Counted from the first letter of the stretch, positions 34,940 through 46,260 are shown. The stretch is 48,644 bases of DNA from Chloroflexota bacterium (GCA_020349245.1 CP070764.1:4104945-4153588), one strand, 5' to 3'. Numbers and translations are program-made. Notes: generated by a model not told the origin, from the letters alone.

Positions 34940-37213
34940 TTAGTCGCTGCGATAAACTTTAGCCAGCAGTTCCTCCACCACATCTTCTGGGGAAGATGGC
35001 ATAGAATCGCCTACAAAGTATAGTAATCCCATCAAGGGGGTTTCCATCAGGAATCCCATTGGATCCATACCGATCGTTTCACCGTCTTCCCCGCCAAAGT
35101 TGGCCCGCATTTGTTCGCTAATTTGTTCGTAGAGGTAAGCCAGAACTTGCATGCCGCGTGGGTCATCCAGCCATTCGCGCAAGGTCGATTCGCGAGTCAG
35201 GATACTGGGTAGCTCCAGCGTGGATTGCAAGGTAACCGTCTTCGTGCAGCGAATATCACTGGAAGAAGACCCGAACAGGATATCGAACTCACCATCCTCT
35301 GTTATCCATTGCCGGTAAGCCGGGTGATAAAAGGCAAAGGCCCGAAAATCAAGCGATACTGTGACGGTCTTGGTCTCGCCCGGTTGGAGCTCAACCTTGG
35401 CAAATCCTTTAAGCTCTTTGGGGGGGCGAACCACTTTTGACTGATGATCGTGTATGTAAACCTGGACCACTTCTTTGCCTGCTACTTTACCCGCGTTTGT
35501 CACCTCCACAGACACGGTCAGGCCATCCACATCCCGGAAAGTCTGCGATGAAACCCTGGGATTTTGATACTCGAAGGTGGTATAGCTCATCCCGTAACCG
35601 AAAGGAAACAGTGTTGGAACCTCTTTAGTATCATAGTAACGATACCCCAAGAATATCCCCTCCCCATAACGCACAGTGCCGATTTCCCCTGGATAGTTTA
35701 TATATGCCGGTGTGTCCACCAATTTTAGCGGGAAGGTTTCAGCCAGCTTGCCGGATGGATTGACTTTTCCAAAGAGTACATCCGCTATTGCCCCTCCCCC
35801 GGCCTGTCCCATCATCCAGGCTTCAATAACAGCTGCCGGTCCTTCGATCCACTCGCTCATCACCACCGGGGCGCCGTTGTTAAGGATAACAACTGTATTC
35901 GGTTGAACCCCGGTGACCGCTTGGATCAAAGCAACCTGGTGTGCGGTCAGGTCAAGGTCAGGTCGGTCGTAACCTTCAGATTCCTTGGTTGCCGGCAGGC
36001 AAATGTACAGCAAAGCTACCTCTGCTGAACTGGCAGCTTCACAGGCTTCATCGATAAGCGCTTGATCAAAACTTTCGTCGGCGGGATAACCCACTGCATA
36101 ACTCAGCGCTTGAGCTCCGGTAATTTTGCCCAGCTCGTCGTATGGATTATCAACCTGGGTTGGATTGATGTGCGAACTGCCCCCTCCCTGGAAATATGCT
36201 TCTTTGGCTGAACGGCCGATGACAGCGATCTGCTTTTGGTCGGATAGAGGTAATATGCCGTTGTTTTTCAACAAGACCATACCTTCTCCAGCCACCTTGC
36301 GCGCCAGGGCATGGTGTTCGCCAGCGTCAAATGAACCACCTTTATCCGTCTCAGCAGCTTTGAACACGATCGCCAGAATTCTGCGAACCGCCTCATCCAG
36401 CACAGACATATCCAGCTGGCCCGAGCGAACGGCCTCAATAACTGCTTTCACCCGCCTTTCTCTTGGACCGGGCATTTCCAAATCCAGGCCAGCTCTCAAT
36501 GCCTCCACCCGGTCGTGAACAGCACCCCAATCGGAAACGACAAATCCTTCAAACCCCCACTCCTCCTTGAGGATTTCCGTGAGCAGCCTGTGGTTCTCAG
36601 CAGAGAAAGTGCCGTTGAGCTTGTTGTACGAGCACATTACCGTCCAGGGTTTGCCCTTTTTAACTGCCGCTTCAAAGGCGGGCAGGTAAATCTCCCGCAA
36701 GGCTCGTTCATCAACTTCGGAATTGATCGTGGTGCGTTGGTATTCCTGGTTGTTGGCAGCGAAATGCTTCAGCGAAGTGCCCACACCTTTACCTTGTACT
36801 CCCTTGATGAAGCTGACTGCCATCTCTCCCGCCAGGTAAGGGTCTTCGGAGTAGTATTCGAAATTGCGCCCGCAAAGCGGGGTGCGTTTCATGTTTACCC
36901 CGGGTCCAAGAACCACATCCACCTTCAAAGCGATGCACTCTGCCGCGATGGCCTCGCCAACTGTTTGGATCAAATCCACATTCCAGGTTGAAGCCATGCA
37001 GGCTGCAGTGGGAAAACAGGTGGCGGGAACACTGGTGGATATGAATGTGTGAACATCTTCAACGCGCCGCACGCCGTGGGGCCCATCGGTTACGGTCATC
37101 TCTGGTATACCCAGGCGCTCCACAGAAGTCAGTGTCCATGGTCCGGACCCCGTGCAGAGAGCAGCTTTTTCTTCCAGAGACATTTTCTCAACTAATTGAT
37201 CTATTTTTGTCAT
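34940..37213 (-). CDS. GH3 beta-glucosidase with fibronectin-type-III-like domain
   Basis: 757 residues, the three-domain GH3 layout. The start MSLEEKAALCTGSGPW is typical of the BglX/BglB-like branch. The conserved KHFAANNQE and the nucleophile Asp228 in GFVVSDWGAV are present, and the C-terminal Fn3-like domain (SVEVTNAGKVAGKEVVQVY) is complete. After this comes an extra 90 residues or so ending EELLAKVYRSD, seen in some Clostridium and Chloroflexota homologues. There is no signal peptide, so it acts on imported oligosaccharides. It is in the same strand as the first GH3 and separated by 150 bases. The two enzymes belong to different GH3 branches and probably prefer different chain lengths or linkages. 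Confidence 0.88.
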   Translation of the reverse strand: MTKIDQLVEKMSLEEKAALCTGSGPWTLTSVERLGIPEMTVTDGPHGVRRVEDVHTFISTSVPATCFPTAACMASTWNVDLIQTVGEAIAAECIALKVDVVLGPGVNMKRTPLCGRNFEYYSEDPYLAGEMAVSFIKGVQGKGVGTSLKHFAANNQEYQRTTINSEVDERALREIYLPAFEAAVKKGKPWTVMCSYNKLNGTFSAENHRLLTEILKEEWGFEGFVVSDWGAVHDRVEALRAGLDLEMPGPRERRVKAVIEAVRSGQLDMSVLDEAVRRILAIVFKAAETDKGGSFDAGEHHALARKVAGEGMVLLKNNGILPLSDQKQIAVIGRSAKEAYFQGGGSSHINPTQVDNPYDELGKITGAQALSYAVGYPADESFDQALIDEACEAASSAEVALLYICLPATKESEGYDRPDLDLTAHQVALIQAVTGVQPNTVVILNNGAPVVMSEWIEGPAAVIEAWMMGQAGGGAIADVLFGKVNPSGKLAETFPLKLVDTPAYINYPGEIGTVRYGEGIFLGYRYYDTKEVPTLFPFGYGMSYTTFEYQNPRVSSQTFRDVDGLTVSVEVTNAGKVAGKEVVQVYIHDHQSKVVRPPKELKGFAKVELQPGETKTVTVSLDFRAFAFYHPAYRQWITEDGEFDILFGSSSSDIRCTKTVTLQSTLELPSILTRESTLREWLDDPRGMQVLAYLYEQISEQMRANFGGEDGETIGMDPMGFLMETPLMGLLYFVGDSMPSSPEDVVEELLAKVYRSD

Positions 37214-37305
37214 GGTTCAGCCCTTTTTACTTTACATACTGAGATATGGTTATTCACTTAGCTATATACCGGCAGGAATTTGAGAATATTCGCTCTAAGA
37301 TGGAC

Positions 37306-39798
37306 TCATCCAGATGGAGAAGTTGAATACGAATCATACACAGAGCGAATATGAATTTCTTCCTCCACTCTGCTTAAAGACCAACCAGCCGGCATCGGGC
37401 AAGAAATTTGTCTGGTGCGTCCAGCCGGGAGGTTGAAATAGTTATCGTTGAAGACAACATCGGTATTGCCAATAGATACCTCTACCAGCATTGCCAGCGA
37501 GCGGGCAACCAGGTCAATGAATAATTCACCCTGCTGATTCTGCAATTCCACCGTGATCGCTGGATCGGAGAGAGATAAATGCTTGATGGGGGCAAATGGC
37601 GCGACCTGGCGGGTGATAAATTGTTCCGCTTGCCAGAGCTCAGCGATAAATACCAGGTTGCGCATATTGTCATATGTGACTTGATCTGAAAAATCCAGTT
37701 CGCAAACCAAGGATGATGCTTGGGGAGCAGCATTGACCGCTGACTGCCCCGAATTTAGCTTTTCTCCCTCCAGCGTCTCCAAGGACCAGTGCACGGTCCC
37801 CTGCCAGGGCGCAAGCCAATCATTGGAGACATAAACACCTTGCCTGGGTGGATCATCCTCGATCGAAAGCAGCAGCGGTGCAAAGAAACGTCGCGCAGTG
37901 TAATGCAATGCTTTCCAGCGCCCGAAGTAATCCAGGCTCGACCAGGAGGCTACCGGCCAGCAGTCATTTAGTTGCCAGTACAGGATCCCGGCAACCCGGT
38001 CCGGGTAGCGCCGCCAGTGTTCCACCCCGTAGCGGATGCCTTCCGCCTGGAGAACCAGGCTCAGGTAAACCAGGGAGGCAAAATCCTTGGGTAAACGGAA
38101 CGTGTCCAGCATCTGGCCAACCATCAGCGAATTTCCACTGGCGTTTTTCTGGTGCTGCTCCATGATGTAGGAAGTCATGTTCCAGTCAGGCTCTTCGGCA
38201 TAGGTCTGGATGGTCGCCAGGGGCGGCAGTGCCTGGAAGCCAAACTCGCTCATGAAGCGTGGGAACTGGTTCCGATAGGCGGTGAAAGGTTTCCGCCCGT
38301 GCCAAACATCCCAGTAATGCGAATCTCCCCGCTGCTGGCCGTTGGGATCGATGAACGGGGTGCCAGAGGAAGGTGAACTGGGCCAGTAAGGGTGATCTGG
38401 GTCCTCGCTCTGGCACCAAGCCGGCAGGGTATTGTGGAAAAATTGATCGTAAGCCGCTTTGAGATCCTGCAGCTCAGGCAGATTCCAATTCCAATCCACC
38501 CAGCCCCACTCCATCTCGTTATTGCCGCACCACAATGCCAGGCTGGCACGATGGCGCAGCCGGCGGATGTTCTCAACCGCTTCCACCTGGAGGTTTTCGA
38601 TGAAAGCTGGCTCATCTAGAGGGTAAATGCTGCAGGAAAAGATGAAATCCTGCCAGACCAGAATACCATAGCGGTCGCACAGATCGTAGAAGCGCTCTTC
38701 TTCATAAAAGCCTCCTCCCCAGACGCGCAGCATATTCTGGTGGGTTTCAGCAGCTGAACGAATGAGACCTTCCAGGGATTCATACGTTATGCGAGTAGGG
38801 AAGGAATCTGCCGGGATCCAATTTGCCCCTTTACATAAGATTGGCACACCGTTGACCACGAAGACAAATGATCGCCCCCACTGGTCATCCTCCTGGCGAA
38901 GTTCAAGTGTACGCAAGCCAAGCTGATATGTGCGCAGGTCAAGCAATTCTCCAGCACGAATCTGATTGCCAAACAAGCTGATTTCCACCTGGTAAAGCGG
39001 TTGTTCGCCGTACCCGTTCGGCCACCAAAGCTCAGGCTCGGGAAGCGGCACTTCCAGAACCAGGGCATCTTGCACGACAGCCGTGATTTCATCTTCTAGG
39101 AGCTCGCCCTCCGGGGTGGTGATGCGAACGGCTGCACGAACGGGTGATTCATCCCAGCGTTGAATGGAAAGCTGAATCCGGAGCGCTACCTCACCGCCTT
39201 CATGTTCTTGCTGGAGATGAACATCCGAGAGCCGTGCCTGGTGAAATCCTTCCAGCCGGATATCCTTCCAGATACCAATTGGCGGCAGCTGCGGTCCCCA
39301 ATCCCAGCCAAATTGGCAGGGAGCTTTGCGCAGGTGGGGGCCACCGGGAATAGCCTGGACAACTCCTGTCAGCCGGCGAGCGGCTTGCATTTCAGCGGCA
39401 TAATTTACTGGTGAAGAGAAGGTAATCCTTATCTCATTTACACCCTGTGCAACCAATAAAGATTTCACCTCCCACTCATAGCGGCGAAACATGTTGTTAG
39501 TTTTCCCGAGTTCGTGATCGTTGAGCACAACCGCCGCCAGGGTGTCCAACCCTTCGCATACCAGGTATATTTTTTCTTCTGCAAGTAAATCCGGGGAACA
39601 GCGAAAGGTGCCACGGTAGATCCAATCGGACTCCGCGACCCACTGGACGCGCTGCTCGTTATCGGCCATAAAGGGATCAGGGATATGACCCAATGCAAGT
39701 AAATCAGTATGTACACCGCCGGGGACCCTGGCAGGCAACCACTCAGTCGTGCCCACCTGGCGAAATTCCCAGGCACCTGCCAATGATTGTGGTTTCAT
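37306..39798 (-). CDS. GH2 beta-mannosidase-like glycosidase
   Basis: 830 residues. The N-terminal sugar-binding sandwich holds WIYRGTF and FGWDWGPQLPPIGIWKDI, a beta-mannosidase signature. The TIM barrel has RVWGGGFYEEERFYDLCDRY, the acid/base Glu428 in WCGNNEMEWG and the nucleophile Glu518 in RFMSEFGFQ. There is no signal peptide, so it works in the cytoplasm. Its presence in a beta-glucan cluster suggests that the natural substrate also contains mannose (glucomannan or a branched laminarin), or that the enzyme is a broad exo-glycosidase. It follows the ABC ATPase gene by 59 bases and is likely part of the same transcript. Confidence 0.88.
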   Translation of the reverse strand: MKPQSLAGAWEFRQVGTTEWLPARVPGGVHTDLLALGHIPDPFMADNEQRVQWVAESDWIYRGTFRCSPDLLAEEKIYLVCEGLDTLAAVVLNDHELGKTNNMFRRYEWEVKSLLVAQGVNEIRITFSSPVNYAAEMQAARRLTGVVQAIPGGPHLRKAPCQFGWDWGPQLPPIGIWKDIRLEGFHQARLSDVHLQQEHEGGEVALRIQLSIQRWDESPVRAAVRITTPEGELLEDEITAVVQDALVLEVPLPEPELWWPNGYGEQPLYQVEISLFGNQIRAGELLDLRTYQLGLRTLELRQEDDQWGRSFVFVVNGVPILCKGANWIPADSFPTRITYESLEGLIRSAAETHQNMLRVWGGGFYEEERFYDLCDRYGILVWQDFIFSCSIYPLDEPAFIENLQVEAVENIRRLRHRASLALWCGNNEMEWGWVDWNWNLPELQDLKAAYDQFFHNTLPAWCQSEDPDHPYWPSSPSSGTPFIDPNGQQRGDSHYWDVWHGRKPFTAYRNQFPRFMSEFGFQALPPLATIQTYAEEPDWNMTSYIMEQHQKNASGNSLMVGQMLDTFRLPKDFASLVYLSLVLQAEGIRYGVEHWRRYPDRVAGILYWQLNDCWPVASWSSLDYFGRWKALHYTARRFFAPLLLSIEDDPPRQGVYVSNDWLAPWQGTVHWSLETLEGEKLNSGQSAVNAAPQASSLVCELDFSDQVTYDNMRNLVFIAELWQAEQFITRQVAPFAPIKHLSLSDPAITVELQNQQGELFIDLVARSLAMLVEVSIGNTDVVFNDNYFNLPAGRTRQISCPMPAGWSLSRVEEEIHIRSVYDSYSTSPSG

Positions 39799-39856
39799 AC
39801 TGGTTCGCTCGAAGAATCTTCCTGCTTTATTCGTGTGGAATCAAAGATATCAAAAA

Positions 39857-40681
39857 TCAAGAGGAATACTCAACAGTTGAGAGATCCCATTCTTCATAGA
39901 TCTTGGGAACATCGTTGAGTAAACGCTGGGTATACACTTCTGTGGGATTGAGAATCACCTCATCAGCAGATCCGCTTTCCACAATTCTTCCATGCTCCAT
40001 GATATAGACACTGTCCGATACATAATACGCCAGACCGATATCATGGGTGATGAAGATCACCGTCATCCCAATTTCGTCGCGCAGCTGCATCAAAAAATCC
40101 AGAATGGTCGCTCGCGAACAGGCATCGATCATCGATGTCGGTTCATCAGCCACCAGTATCTTTGGCTTTAACAGGAATATGCGGGCGATCATCAGGCGTT
40201 GCATCTGACCACCCGAGAGCTCAAAGGGATATTTATTGGTTAATTCCTCGAATTTCAAGTTGACAAAGCTGCACGCCTCTCCCATCATCTCGACTTTCTT
40301 CTCACCGGGCAGCTTTCCACCACCGCGCATACGAATACAATCTAAGAGTACGGCATCGATTTTATTAAAGATATTGTAAGAACTGTAAGGATCCTGGAAG
40401 ATAGCCTGGATATTTTTCCAATACTCCCGTTTCATCTTGTGCGTGCGGATATCGCGCTTCTCTCCCTGAAAATAAACCTCCCCCTCGGTCAGGCCGATCA
40501 ATCCCAAAAGCATCTTGGCAAGCGTCGTTTTACCGCTTCCCGATTCGCCCACAATCGAAGCAACTTCACCCTCGTAAAAACTTATATCCACGCGATCGAC
40601 GGCGAGCGTTCTCTGGCGTCCAAATCCAAATACCTTGGTAAGACCTTCGCCACGCAGGATTTCTTTTCTTTTATCAGTCAT
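39857..40681 (-). CDS. Opp/Dpp-type ABC transporter ATPase (second, DppF-like)
   Basis: 274 residues from ATG 40681, which overlaps the stop of the preceding ATPase gene by eight bases (ATGACTGA). A frame extending to 40864 reads the wrong frame of that gene and is rejected. Walker A is GESGSGKTT, signature LSGGQMQR and Walker [10 protein letters not shown], where the D-loop is SMID and not the usual SALD. It forms the ATPase pair of the oligosaccharide importer. Opp/Dpp-type systems for cello- and laminari-oligosaccharides are known in Thermotoga next to laminarinase genes, and the present neighbours point the same way. Confidence 0.9.
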   Translation of the reverse strand: MTDKRKEILRGEGLTKVFGFGRQRTLAVDRVDISFYEGEVASIVGESGSGKTTLAKMLLGLIGLTEGEVYFQGEKRDIRTHKMKREYWKNIQAIFQDPYSSYNIFNKIDAVLLDCIRMRGGGKLPGEKKVEMMGEACSFVNLKFEELTNKYPFELSGGQMQRLMIARIFLLKPKILVADEPTSMIDACSRATILDFLMQLRDEIGMTVIFITHDIGLAYYVSDSVYIMEHGRIVESGSADEVILNPTEVYTQRLLNDVPKIYEEWDLSTVEYSS

Positions 40682-41735
40682 TCTGTTTCGCCTCTTTCGC
40701 GTAAAAATCTCTGAGTTGCTCTTCAGAAAAGATACAGCGGTAAGCCCGGTTGCCTGGGATCTCGTGCAGCTTAACATCAATCGCCTTGCATTCTGGTCGG
40801 ACGAATTTGCAGCGTTCAGCAAACCGGCAGCCTGAGGGTGGATTTTTGAGATTGGGTGGAACACCGGGTATGGCCGCCAGTTTTACATCCCGCAAGCCGC
40901 TTTCAGGCACGATTATCGAACCCATGAGACCTTTGGCATAGGGGTGCAGGGGATCAAACACAGCTTGTTTGGCATTCGCTCTTTCCACAATCTGACCTGC
41001 ATACATGACCATGATATCGTCGGTCACGTTATAAAGCAGGGGCAGCTCATGGGTGATGAAGATCAACGATCCGATCAAACCCGTTTCCAGCAACTGCTTC
41101 AGCATTTTGATCACCATCTTTTGCGAGGTGACATCCAGCGCGGAAGATGGCTCATCGGCAATCAGTACTTTTGGCAGCAAGATCACCGAGATGGCGATCA
41201 CCGTGCGCTGCTTCATGCCCCCCGAAAGCTCAACCGGATACTTTTGCAACACTTCCCCAGGCAGCCCCAGTGTCTCAAACAAGGTTCTGGCGCGTTCGTA
41301 AATCTCATTTTTGCTCAGGTAAAATTCATGCGCTTGGAGAACATCCTCAATGAAGTTGATGATTTTCCGCGTGGGGTTGAGTGCATTCATTGCTGATTGG
41401 GGGATGTAAGCAATTTCCCTGCCCAAAATCGATTTACGAACATCATCCGGGTCCATCCCAGATATGTTGCGCCCTTCGAGAATAATCTCACCGCCAGTGT
41501 AATGCAGTGGTGGAAAATAATATCCCATCATGCTGAGCGCAAGGGTTGATTTTCCACATCCCGATTCACCGGCAATCCCCAGTGACTTTGTTTCCTCGAC
41601 CTTCAGTGAAACCTTGTCCACAGCATAAACATTTTCATTATAGCGGGTGATATATTTTGTTGTCAGTTCCCTGACTTCCAACATTAAATTATCTTTAGTC
41701 CGGTCCCCGACATCTAACGTTAAGTCTTTTGGCAT
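40674..41735 (-). CDS. Opp/Dpp-type ABC transporter ATPase (first, DppD-like)
   Basis: 353 residues. Walker A is GESGCGKST, signature LSGGMKQR and Walker [12 protein letters not shown]. The C-terminal cysteine cluster ([15 protein letters not shown]) is the probable iron-sulfur motif typical of oligopeptide-type ATPases. The start is ATG 41735, nine bases after the permease stop; the first 17 residues before [11 protein letters not shown] are weakly supported, so 41684 is possible. Confidence 0.9.
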   Translation of the reverse strand: MPKDLTLDVGDRTKDNLMLEVRELTTKYITRYNENVYAVDKVSLKVEETKSLGIAGESGCGKSTLALSMMGYYFPPLHYTGGEIILEGRNISGMDPDDVRKSILGREIAYIPQSAMNALNPTRKIINFIEDVLQAHEFYLSKNEIYERARTLFETLGLPGEVLQKYPVELSGGMKQRTVIAISVILLPKVLIADEPSSALDVTSQKMVIKMLKQLLETGLIGSLIFITHELPLLYNVTDDIMVMYAGQIVERANAKQAVFDPLHPYAKGLMGSIIVPESGLRDVKLAAIPGVPPNLKNPPSGCRFAERCKFVRPECKAIDVKLHEIPGNRAYRCIFSEEQLRDFYAKEAKQND

Positions 41736-41744
41736 CTCTATTAC

Positions 41745-42998
41745 CTATTCTCTCAAAGCCGGGTTATAAACCTGGTCAAGGCCTGTATTCATCAAGTTCA
41801 GCGAGAATGATATCAGCGCAATGGTGATAATTACTGGTATGTACGCCCACCACTTTCCCAGGATTTGAGCCTGGTAGATAAAAGCCCAGTTCAGCATCAG
41901 ACCCAAGGTCGGAAGTTCCGTAGTTCTGGGTCCCAACCCAAGGATCGACAATCCCGCTTCCGCCAGGATACCCAAGGAGATTTGCAGGATCAACGCCATA
42001 ATGACATACGAAGCGATATAAGGGGTGATGTCCCTGAGGATGATGCGAAAGATCGAATGCCCAGAGAGTTTCGACAGGTTGACATGATCGCGGTTGCGCA
42101 GAGAAAGCACCTGCGCACGCACAGCCCTTGTCGTCCATACCCAGGAGGTGAGTCCGATCACCACAGCGATAGTGACCGGGCCGCGATATTCCTGCCCGAT
42201 GCTGAAGGAGATCAAGATCAACAATACAATGGCTGGGATCACGGTAAAGAGATTTGTGATAAACATGATCCCGTCATCCATAAACCCACCGATATACCCG
42301 GCCAGCAGCCCCAGACTCACCCCAATAAAGGTGGCAATCGTGCCGGCGACAAAACCGATCAGCAGCGAGACACCTGTGGCTTTGACCAGCTCGGTGAATA
42401 CATCCCTGCCAAAATTATCCGTTCCCAGCAGTAAAACCCGCACATTCGCAGTCTCACCAATATTGACATAATCAGATTGTTTGACGGTACCTTTTTCCAC
42501 CAGGGTCACGCCGTCTGGATCTTTCGCTGCGATGATCACCCCTTCCGTCGAAAGGATTCCATCCAGGGCAGTATTGAGCCGGATATAGTAATTCCTCTGC
42601 GCATTCGTCATTCCAGGAACCCTTAACTTGGGATCAAAATTATTCACCCACAGATCCAGGAGCCCTGCAGTATCCTCGGTATCGATCTCGGATTCAGGGA
42701 CCCCGGTTGCCACGAGCCACTCCTTAATAGCTTGCCGATCGTCCTCCTTGAGCTTGCTAGCAATTCGCTTGGCATCAGCATCATCCAGATGGAGGGTATA
42801 GGTAGTTGGAGAACCGATGCTGTCGTATACATTCACATAGATCCCAGGAGGGAAAAAAGTTCCCTGGCCGATGATCTCCAGAGGCGGGTACCTGACAATC
42901 CACGGGTAAATGATCACGATCAGCAATATGGCCATGAAGATGGAAAAACCGACCACAAATTTTCCAGAGCGAAAGACCTGTTGAAGTGTATGTTTCAT
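41745..42998 (-). CDS. Opp/Dpp-type ABC permease (DppC-like) with large extracytoplasmic insert
   Basis: 417 residues from ATG 42998, which has AGGAGAG eight bases upstream; a TTG at 43016 overlaps that site. After the first membrane helix there is an unusual extracytoplasmic stretch of about 150 residues (roughly 35-185, with Asp-rich [20 protein letters not shown]), before the normal [20 protein letters not shown] and the permease core with [10 protein letters not shown]. DppC proteins usually reach this point after a short loop. The insert may contact the binding protein or substrate. Last helices lie near residues 375-405. Confidence 0.88.
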   Translation of the reverse strand: MKHTLQQVFRSGKFVVGFSIFMAILLIVIIYPWIVRYPPLEIIGQGTFFPPGIYVNVYDSIGSPTTYTLHLDDADAKRIASKLKEDDRQAIKEWLVATGVPESEIDTEDTAGLLDLWVNNFDPKLRVPGMTNAQRNYYIRLNTALDGILSTEGVIIAAKDPDGVTLVEKGTVKQSDYVNIGETANVRVLLLGTDNFGRDVFTELVKATGVSLLIGFVAGTIATFIGVSLGLLAGYIGGFMDDGIMFITNLFTVIPAIVLLILISFSIGQEYRGPVTIAVVIGLTSWVWTTRAVRAQVLSLRNRDHVNLSKLSGHSIFRIILRDITPYIASYVIMALILQISLGILAEAGLSILGLGPRTTELPTLGLMLNWAFIYQAQILGKWWAYIPVIITIALISFSLNLMNTGLDQVYNPALRE

Positions 42999-43012
42999 AA
43001 CACCATCTCTCC

Positions 43013-44020
43013 TCAACTTTCAGTCTGAGCAGCTTTGATACGCGGGTCGATAAAGCCGTAAAAGATCTCGATGACGAACGTCGCCATGAGTACCATCAAG
43101 GTGATAATTAAGGCAGTTGCCGAGATCAATGGATAATCGCCCCCTAATACCGCGGTGAAAATAGTGGAACCAAGCCCTGGGTAGCTGAAGATGATCTCTG
43201 CCACCAGGGCACCGCCAATCATAGTGCCAATCGCCAGCGCCAAACCGGTAATTTGCGGGAGCATGGCGTTACGAAAGACATAACGGAGGATCTTGCGATC
43301 CTTGATCCCCATGAAACGAGCGTATTTCACATAGTCCGCATTCAGCTCATAGATCGCCATGGAGCGCATGCCGATTGCTTGACCCCCGATGGTGACCAAG
43401 ACGATAGACCAGAACGGCAATTGATAATGGATAAGAACGGACCACAAAAACCCCCAGCTCAGGTTGGGAATCATGTCAAATCCATATCCCCCCGAGGTTG
43501 GGAACCATTCCAGGGTGACGGCAAACACGACCAATAGAATAACAGCCATACCAAAGGCGGGCAAACTGCTGGTAAAAAGACTGGCGGGCATGAGGACTTT
43601 ATCGTATCCCCCCTTGAGATAGGCAGCCAAGGCACCCAGCAGATTGCCGATCATCCAGCCGACGAGGATAGCCGGCAATTGCAGGGCGATTGTCCACCAG
43701 ATCGAAGACTTGATAACGTCTGCTACCGTTCTGGGATATTGAGCGATTGAGAAACCAAAATCGCCGTGAAGTACATTGTTCACGTAGATGAAGAACTGTT
43801 CGAGCATGGGTTTATTTAGGCCGAACAACTGAGTGTAATGCTCATAAGTTGCTTGAACCCCAGACGCATCGCTCAAGCCTTGGGCCATTCTTGAAACGAT
43901 GCCTGCGATAGGGTCACCCGGCATCAGGCGAGGGAGCATAAAATTCAGGATGAATGCGAAAATTAAAGTGATCAGGAACCAAACCAGCTTCCCGCTGAAA
44001 TACCGAAAGTACCCTTTCAA
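43013..44020 (-). CDS. Opp/Dpp-type ABC permease (DppB-like)
   Basis: 335 residues. The first helix and [10 protein letters not shown] are the usual start of DppB-type permeases; the core has EAA-like loop sequence and ends [20 protein letters not shown] before a short tail. It starts with TTG at 44020, supported by an ideal AGGAGGTG seven bases upstream and the natural first residues MKGYFRYF. It is the first of the four membrane/ATPase genes after the terminator that follows the binding-protein gene. Confidence 0.9.
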   Translation of the reverse strand: MKGYFRYFSGKLVWFLITLIFAFILNFMLPRLMPGDPIAGIVSRMAQGLSDASGVQATYEHYTQLFGLNKPMLEQFFIYVNNVLHGDFGFSIAQYPRTVADVIKSSIWWTIALQLPAILVGWMIGNLLGALAAYLKGGYDKVLMPASLFTSSLPAFGMAVILLVVFAVTLEWFPTSGGYGFDMIPNLSWGFLWSVLIHYQLPFWSIVLVTIGGQAIGMRSMAIYELNADYVKYARFMGIKDRKILRYVFRNAMLPQITGLALAIGTMIGGALVAEIIFSYPGLGSTIFTAVLGGDYPLISATALIITLMVLMATFVIEIFYGFIDPRIKAAQTES

Positions 44021-44167
44021 TCTGGCACCTCCTGCAAATTTGGAAAAAATAAGTTATATAAAAATAATGACATCCACCGTTGTTGAGCTATGAAAATGAA
44101 TATAACCAGCGTCAGGTCGAAATGCCATCCGGTTAATTGCCCTTTGAGGCTCTTATGCAATTTTAGC

Positions 44168-44206
44168 AAACAGCCATGTCCCGTGGAAAATGGGACATGG
44201 CTGTTT
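44168..44206 (-). terminator. Hairpin between binding protein and permease genes
   Basis: Perfect 15-bp arms AAACAGCCATGTCCC and GGGACATGGCTGTTT enclose a 9-base loop, 14 bases past the binding-protein stop. Hairpins here are common in ABC operons and keep binding-protein mRNA above permease mRNA by partial termination or 3' protection. Confidence 0.75.
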
Positions 44207-44219
44207 ATTAGATCATGGT

Positions 44220-46145
44220 TTACTGTTCAACCAGCGACACGTTATAGAGACATGCAATACTATAACCTCGAATACAGTCCATCGGTGGGACTGCTGGGTC
44301 TGTGCCATCGCCATCAAACGGGAAACCTGTCCACACACTCTCGTTCACCGCATGGAACAAATCAGGACGGTACATGAGGGTGAAGGAGGGAACCTCTGTC
44401 AGGTAGAGCCTGACCAATTCTGTGTAAATCTCCTTCAGTGTATCGGGATCGGTTTCATTGGGGATAGCCTGGATCAGAGCATCCACCTCAGGATTGCTGT
44501 ACTGACCCCAGTTGCCATTCCAGTTGACCGCCATGCCCACGTATTCAGAACTGAGCAGATTGCGGATGCGTCCCCACGGCATGGTGGGGCCAGCGCCGGC
44601 ACTCCACATCATGAAGATGTCGTAGCCCTCGGGCAGCGGTGCATCTGATTTGGTGACCACGGTTTGATATACGCCCCATTCTGGGAAGTTGGTGGTGATG
44701 TCAATGCCAATTTCTTTCCCTGCAGCGGCTACAACTTCGATCGCTGCCTGCCAGTCGGACCAGCCATTGGGGCAGGTGGCAACATAGCTCAGCTTTTCAC
44801 CATTGTATTCACGCCATCCATCGCCGTCGGTATCCACAACGCCGGCATCATCCAGGAGTTTCTTGGCACCTTCGATATCGTTACCAGCCCACTGCAGGTC
44901 GGCCACAGCTTCCTTATCGTACATCGCCTGCTCACCAGGGGTCGGATTCATCAGGGAGCGCGGAACCTGGTCGAAGGTGGCGGATTGATTGGTCATGGCA
45001 TTGGCAATGATAGTGGGATAGTCAACCGCGATAGCGATAGCCTTGCGCACCGCAACATTATCCAAACCAGGGGATGTCAGGTTGAAGAAGGCGGTGGGCA
45101 GGCTGGCACCAATCCCGTAGGGAGCTTCAGGCAGGTAGGTGGAGATGGGCAGCCCATAGCTTTCCCACAGAAGTTGGATATTGGAGTTAAACTGCTGGCT
45201 GACATCCACCTCACCTTTTGCAAAAGCAACCGAACCGGCGGCGTTATCCTTGAAGATCGTATGCGCCAGGTACTTCGGTACAGGCAGCTTGCCCCACATG
45301 CTTGCATCCTGACCCCAGTAGTTGTCATCACGAATGAGGACAACCTTCTGATCATCTGAATAGAATTTGTAGTAGGGACCAGAGTAGACGACGTCCTCGG
45401 CAGTATCTTCATTGAACGCGGCGACATCATCACCAACCCGCTCTTCCAGGGTCTCAGTCCAGGCTTTCTGGATCACATAGTTGCTGCTCAAGTAAGCCTG
45501 AACGATCAGCGGATTGACTGCCTGGCCCTCGTCATTCAGTTTAGCCTTGACTACGACCGTCTTGTCATCCACGGCAACGATGTCTTCAATGTAAGGTGCG
45601 TTAGCCCCGCCAGCATTGGTGTTGTATTTGAGGTGGGTATCCCAGGTATAGGCGACATCCTCAGCGGTAACCGGGGTACCGTCGCTCCACATGGCGGCAT
45701 CTTTGAGCTTGAAGGTGATCTCGGTCTTGTCATCATTCCAGGTGTAGGGACCATCTGCGAGCAGTGGATACTGCTGGCCATCTAGCATATTGAACACGTA
45801 AGGCGTTTCGAACATGGTGACCAGGGCGCTGTCTCCCTCGGTGATTGCCATGGCATTGTTGGCGTTGGCATTGTATGGATTCCAATTCACAACTGGGCTC
45901 CACTGAAAACCATTAAAGTACATGGTTTCGTTGCGGGGTAGAGCAGATTCATCCGGCACCGGGGTAACCTGTACCTCGACAGTCTCGATTACCTCAACAG
46001 TCTCGATAACCTCCACGGTTTCGATAACTTCAACGGTTTCGATGATAGTCTCGGGTGTTGCAGGTGTTGCAGGAGCCGCACATCCAGCCAGAACTAGGCT
46101 GGCCAGGATAAAAATACTTAGGGCGGTAAAAGTTAGCTTACGCAT
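44220..46145 (-). CDS. Extracellular solute-binding lipoprotein, family 5 (oligosaccharide importer)
   Basis: 641 residues from ATG 46145, which has AGGAG nine bases upstream. The signal peptide ends in lipobox LAGC; next is a spacer of four ETVEVI/Q units and then a family-5 binding domain ([32 protein letters not shown]). Family 5 also binds oligosaccharides: Thermotoga laminaribiose and cellobiose binding proteins belong to it. Neighbouring glycosidases and phosphorylases make a beta-gluco-oligosaccharide the likely ligand here, although a peptide cannot be excluded by sequence alone. Confidence 0.88.
   Translation of the reverse strand: MRKLTFTALSIFILASLVLAGCAAPATPATPETIIETVEVIETVEVIETVEVIETVEVQVTPVPDESALPRNETMYFNGFQWSPVVNWNPYNANANNAMAITEGDSALVTMFETPYVFNMLDGQQYPLLADGPYTWNDDKTEITFKLKDAAMWSDGTPVTAEDVAYTWDTHLKYNTNAGGANAPYIEDIVAVDDKTVVVKAKLNDEGQAVNPLIVQAYLSSNYVIQKAWTETLEERVGDDVAAFNEDTAEDVVYSGPYYKFYSDDQKVVLIRDDNYWGQDASMWGKLPVPKYLAHTIFKDNAAGSVAFAKGEVDVSQQFNSNIQLLWESYGLPISTYLPEAPYGIGASLPTAFFNLTSPGLDNVAVRKAIAIAVDYPTIIANAMTNQSATFDQVPRSLMNPTPGEQAMYDKEAVADLQWAGNDIEGAKKLLDDAGVVDTDGDGWREYNGEKLSYVATCPNGWSDWQAAIEVVAAAGKEIGIDITTNFPEWGVYQTVVTKSDAPLPEGYDIFMMWSAGAGPTMPWGRIRNLLSSEYVGMAVNWNGNWGQYSNPEVDALIQAIPNETDPDTLKEIYTELVRLYLTEVPSFTLMYRPDLFHAVNESVWTGFPFDGDGTDPAVPPMDCIRGYSIACLYNVSLVEQ
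45974..46045 (-). repeat. 18-bp tandem repeat encoding the ETVEVI spacer
   Basis: Four units of 18 bp encode [24 protein letters not shown] directly after the lipobox region. The units differ at several third positions, so the repeat is old. It probably acts as a flexible tether between the lipid anchor and the binding domain. Confidence 0.8.
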
Positions 46146-46188
46146 TTTCTTTCTCCTATTGATTGTTATATGTTCCAACTGAACAACG

Positions 46189-46216
46189 TTTATATTTTAA
46201 ACAAACGAGCTTCCAA
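46189..46216 (-). promoter_or_regulatory. Probable promoter of the binding-protein gene
   Basis: On the minus strand, TTGGAA (46216-46211) and TATAAA (46194-46189) are 16 bases apart, 44 bases before the ATG. The sequence ATTGGAAGCTC overlapping the -35 matches 8 of 11 positions of one half of the palindrome at 47440-47457, so it may be a degenerate operator half-site; the other half is missing. Confidence 0.45.
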
Positions 46217-46260
46217 TGACACCTCCTTTTCACACTTGAGTGAAATGTAGAATTACCCTA

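Noticed and set aside
39857..40864. N-terminal extension of the DppF-like ATPase to 40864
   Set aside because: The extra 61 residues lie inside the coding region of the preceding ATPase in another frame and have no ATPase homology. ATG 40681 with an 8-base overlap is typical.
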